Shown here in pieces: positions 6,175 to 7,996 of a stretch of 7,996 nt of DNA. The stretch is from Natronohydrobacter sp. (GTDB lineage: Bacteria > Pseudomonadota > Alphaproteobacteria > Rhodobacterales > Rhodobacteraceae), in the NCBI GenBank assembly GCA_007116445.1, contig SKIM01000140.1:1-7996 (forward strand). The letters run 5' to 3'. The notes under the pieces were generated by a model. That model saw only the letters and a list, made by a program, of their open reading frames with translations, was not told the origin of the DNA and did no database searches. How positions within the stretch are numbered: position 1 is the first letter of the stretch; the number at the start of each line of letters is the position of its first letter. Position numbers and translations under genes: made by a program.

Positions 6175-6227
6175 CCTTCCCCTTCTCCCGATGTCTGAGC
6201 GCGACAGGCCATCGCATAAACCCTGAC

Positions 6228-6232
6228 AGGAG
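6228..6232 (+). promoter_or_regulatory. ribosome binding site deciding the flavoprotein start
   Basis: AGGAG lies 6 nt before ATG 6239 and directly abuts an in-frame TTG at 6233, which is too close to be used. Confidence 0.75.
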
Positions 6233-6238
6233 TTGCTC

Positions 6239-7384
6239 ATGTCCCTAGACCTTGCCACCAAGGCCCCGGCCCTCGCACTGGATCTGCCAAATGCGCAGCA
6301 TGTTTTGTCCGAAGCCGACCGCATCACCGCCGCTGATCTGGTGCCGCTGGTGCGTGCGATCGACACAGACGGGCTTTATCCCGAAGCCGTGATGCGCAGC
6401 TATGGCGCAGCAGGCGCCTTTCAGCGGCATTTACCAGCCCCCGGTGGCGCGCTCGATCTCGACACGACGATCGCGGCCATGGCCCGCGCCGGGCGCGAAT
6501 GCCTGTCAACCGCCTTTTGCGTGTGGTGCCAATCCGCGCTGGGATGGTACATCTTCAACTCGGACAACACGGCGCTGCAAGCCAGCCTCGGGGCCGATGT
6601 CGCCACTGGACGCGTGCTGGGAGGGACTGGACTGTCAAACCCGATGAAGACGCTGTTCGGGATCGAACAGATGAAACTCAAGGCCACCCCGGTTGACGGG
6701 GGCTACACCCTGCGCGGCACCTTGCCCTGGGTGAGCAATATCAATGAAGACGCCTGGTTCGCCGTGATCAGCGAAATCCCCGAAGGACCGCGTGCTGGCG
6801 AACGGGTGATGATGGTCCTGCACGGGCGCGGGGCGGGTGTAAAGCTCGTCTCGAATGACCATTTCGTGGCGCTCGAAGGCACGCGCACCTATGGGGTGCA
6901 ATGCCGCGATGCCTTCGTGCCCGACGCGCAGGTCATTGCGGACCCGATCAACGCTTATGTGCCGAAAATTCGCGCGGGCTTCATCCTGCTGCAAGCGGGC
7001 ATGGCCTTTGGCATGATCGAAGGCTGCATCGCGCTGATGGAACAGGTTCGCGGCCCCTTGGGGCATGTGAACCGGCACCTGCCCGACCAACCGGAAGATT
7101 TCCGCGAAAAACTTGCAGAAATGAAGGCCGAAGTCTCGGAACTGTGCAAGACGCCTTATGACACGTCAGATGCCTATTTCATCCGTGTGATCAGGGCCCG
7201 CCTGGCCGCAGGTGATCTGTCGGTCGCAGCCGCCCATAACGCGATGCTGCATCAGGGCGCGCGCGGCTATGTCACGCATGGCGCCGCGCAAAGACGGCTG
7301 CGCGAAAGCTATTTCGTGGCGATCGTGACCCCTGCCACCAAACAGCTGCGCAAGATGCTGGCTGATATGGGGGCGGAGGCCTGA
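6239..7384 (+). CDS. acyl-CoA dehydrogenase-fold flavoprotein, probably a monooxygenase or oxidase
   Basis: A 381-residue protein with the full acyl-CoA dehydrogenase (ACAD) layout. An N-terminal helical domain covers about residues 20-125. A central beta domain follows, with GGTGLSNPMKT at 128-138 in the place of the usual T-E-P-G-A-G-S-D segment, and GGYTLRGTLPWVSNI at 154-168. A C-terminal helical bundle includes GARGYVTHGAAQRRLRESYF at 340-359. The end, VAIVTPATKQLRK at 360-372, lacks the EGT motif, so the catalytic glutamate used by some ACADs and the CoA-dehydrogenase-like ending are missing. This resembles members of the fold that act as flavin monooxygenases or oxidases (DszC, SfnB and similar), which oxidise sulfur or nitrogen compounds. 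No flavin reductase gene lies in the window. Substrate unknown; a cyanate-yielding oxidation is inferred from the neighbouring cynS. Confidence 0.82.
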   Translation: MSLDLATKAPALALDLPNAQHVLSEADRITAADLVPLVRAIDTDGLYPEAVMRSYGAAGAFQRHLPAPGGALDLDTTIAAMARAGRECLSTAFCVWCQSALGWYIFNSDNTALQASLGADVATGRVLGGTGLSNPMKTLFGIEQMKLKATPVDGGYTLRGTLPWVSNINEDAWFAVISEIPEGPRAGERVMMVLHGRGAGVKLVSNDHFVALEGTRTYGVQCRDAFVPDAQVIADPINAYVPKIRAGFILLQAGMAFGMIEGCIALMEQVRGPLGHVNRHLPDQPEDFREKLAEMKAEVSELCKTPYDTSDAYFIRVIRARLAAGDLSVAAAHNAMLHQGARGYVTHGAAQRRLRESYFVAIVTPATKQLRKMLADMGAEA

Positions 7385-7545
7385 GCGCCGGCATCCCTGA
7401 TGACACCACGGCCCCATGATCTGACGCTTTGGCCGCGCTCAACCCGTGCGGCAGATCTTGCCCCCTGCTTCGGCCAATCGGGCGAGGATTTGCACACAGG
7501 CCCTGATTTCTCCACCACATCCACCACAAGACAAGGATCACACAG
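7385..7545 (+). other. 161-nt gap between the flavoprotein gene and cynS
   Basis: This is the longest gap inside the six-gene run. I see no gene, no clear promoter and no T-run terminator; only a weak stem, GCCGC at 7432-7436 with GCGGC at 7448-7452. cynS may be read from the upstream promoter or may have one of its own that I cannot identify. Confidence 0.5.
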
Positions 7546-7996
7546 ATGAAAGACTCGCCCTTCGCCGAAACGATGATGACCAAAGATGACGTCGCCGCCA
7601 TGGTGCTGGTCGCCAAGAAAAAGCTGGGCCTGAGCTGGGCCGAGATTGCCGCAAAGACTGGCAAATCCCCGGTTTTCACGCATTCGGCCGCCATGGGGCT
7701 GAATTCCATGCCCGAAGACGCTGCGCGCAATCTGGTCGCAGCGCTGGACCTGCCTGATGAGGCAATTGCCGTGCTGATGGACTACCCCACCAAGATCTGG
7801 GAACAGGCCGTGCCGACGGACCCCTGTATCTACCGGCTTTATGAAATCGTAGGCGTTTACGGGCCGACGATGAAAGCGATCATTCAGGAAGAATTCGGCG
7901 ACGGGATCATGTCGGCGATTGATTTCGACATGATCATCAGCCGTGTGCCCCATCCCAAGGGCGACCGGGTGAAGGTCGAGATGACGGGCAAATTCC
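7546..7996 (+). CDS. cynS: cyanate hydratase (cyanase), cut by the window end
   Basis: The first 150 codons of cyanase, which converts cyanate and bicarbonate to ammonia and CO2 through carbamate in the cytoplasm. Residues 8-80 form the N-terminal helical domain, with LSWAEIAAKTGKSPVF at 29-44 as in other cyanases. The C-terminal catalytic part is clear: PTDPCIYRLYEIVGVYG at 90-106 and EEFGDGIMSAIDF at 115-127. The catalytic triad known from the E. coli enzyme (Arg96, Glu99, Ser122) appears as Arg97, Glu100 and Ser123. The E. coli protein has 156 residues, so only about six or seven are missing at the right edge. ATG 7546 has AAGGA 8 nt upstream. It follows the flavoprotein gene after 161 nt, on the same strand. 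The family usually acts as a decamer. Confidence 0.96.
   Translation, partial: MKDSPFAETMMTKDDVAAMVLVAKKKLGLSWAEIAAKTGKSPVFTHSAAMGLNSMPEDAARNLVAALDLPDEAIAVLMDYPTKIWEQAVPTDPCIYRLYEIVGVYGPTMKAIIQEEFGDGIMSAIDFDMIISRVPHPKGDRVKVEMTGKF

Noticed and set aside
5516..6217. Open frame of 233 codons on the minus strand
   Set aside because: It is antisense to the OsmC-family gene and the end of the permease gene and has no recognisable motif.
7309..7953. Open frame of 214 codons on the minus strand at the right edge
   Set aside because: It is antisense to cynS, which carries all three catalytic residues of cyanase on the plus strand.

Overview
The window looks like chromosomal DNA of an alphaproteobacterium, most likely from the Rhodobacteraceae. 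This rests on the GC-rich codon use, strong AGGAG-type ribosome binding sites, and the style of the genes (ArsR plus Acr3, a NitT/TauT-type ABC transporter, a cyanase). No rRNA, tRNA, IS element, CRISPR array or other mobile element is visible.

Left edge (2-181): the last 30 codons of an OmpR/PhoB-type response regulator, then a short gap that holds a candidate ArsR operator. Arsenic module (182-1556): an ArsR-family repressor and an Acr3-type arsenite efflux permease, 10 nt apart and surely co-transcribed. The acr3 gene converges on a TetR-family regulator on the minus strand (1570-2259).

Centre and right (2260-7996): a 340-nt AT-richer divergent control region separates tetR from a plus-strand run of six genes. 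In order these are an ABC ATPase, an NrtA/CmpA/CynA-like substrate-binding protein with a Tat-type signal, an ABC permease, an OsmC-fold protein, an acyl-CoA-dehydrogenase-fold flavoprotein, and cyanase (cynS, cut by the window end). The control region holds three related inverted repeats of the form ACCG-N2-CGGTATC. One lies about 40 nt upstream of each divergent start and one lies between them, so the TetR protein probably controls itself and the six-gene run.

The six genes read as one pathway: an anion importer, a probable flavin-dependent oxidising step, a thiol protein, and cyanase, which turns cyanate plus bicarbonate into ammonia and CO2. The simplest reading is cyanate uptake and use as a nitrogen source. 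However, the two extra proteins have no place in ordinary cyanate degradation. The flavoprotein lacks the usual acyl-CoA dehydrogenase C-terminal Glu motif, and the OsmC protein has lost its second catalytic cysteine. This suggests that the imported compound is a cyanate precursor, thiocyanate being one candidate, that is oxidised to cyanate in the cytoplasm. That is an inference from gene content and is not proven by the sequence.
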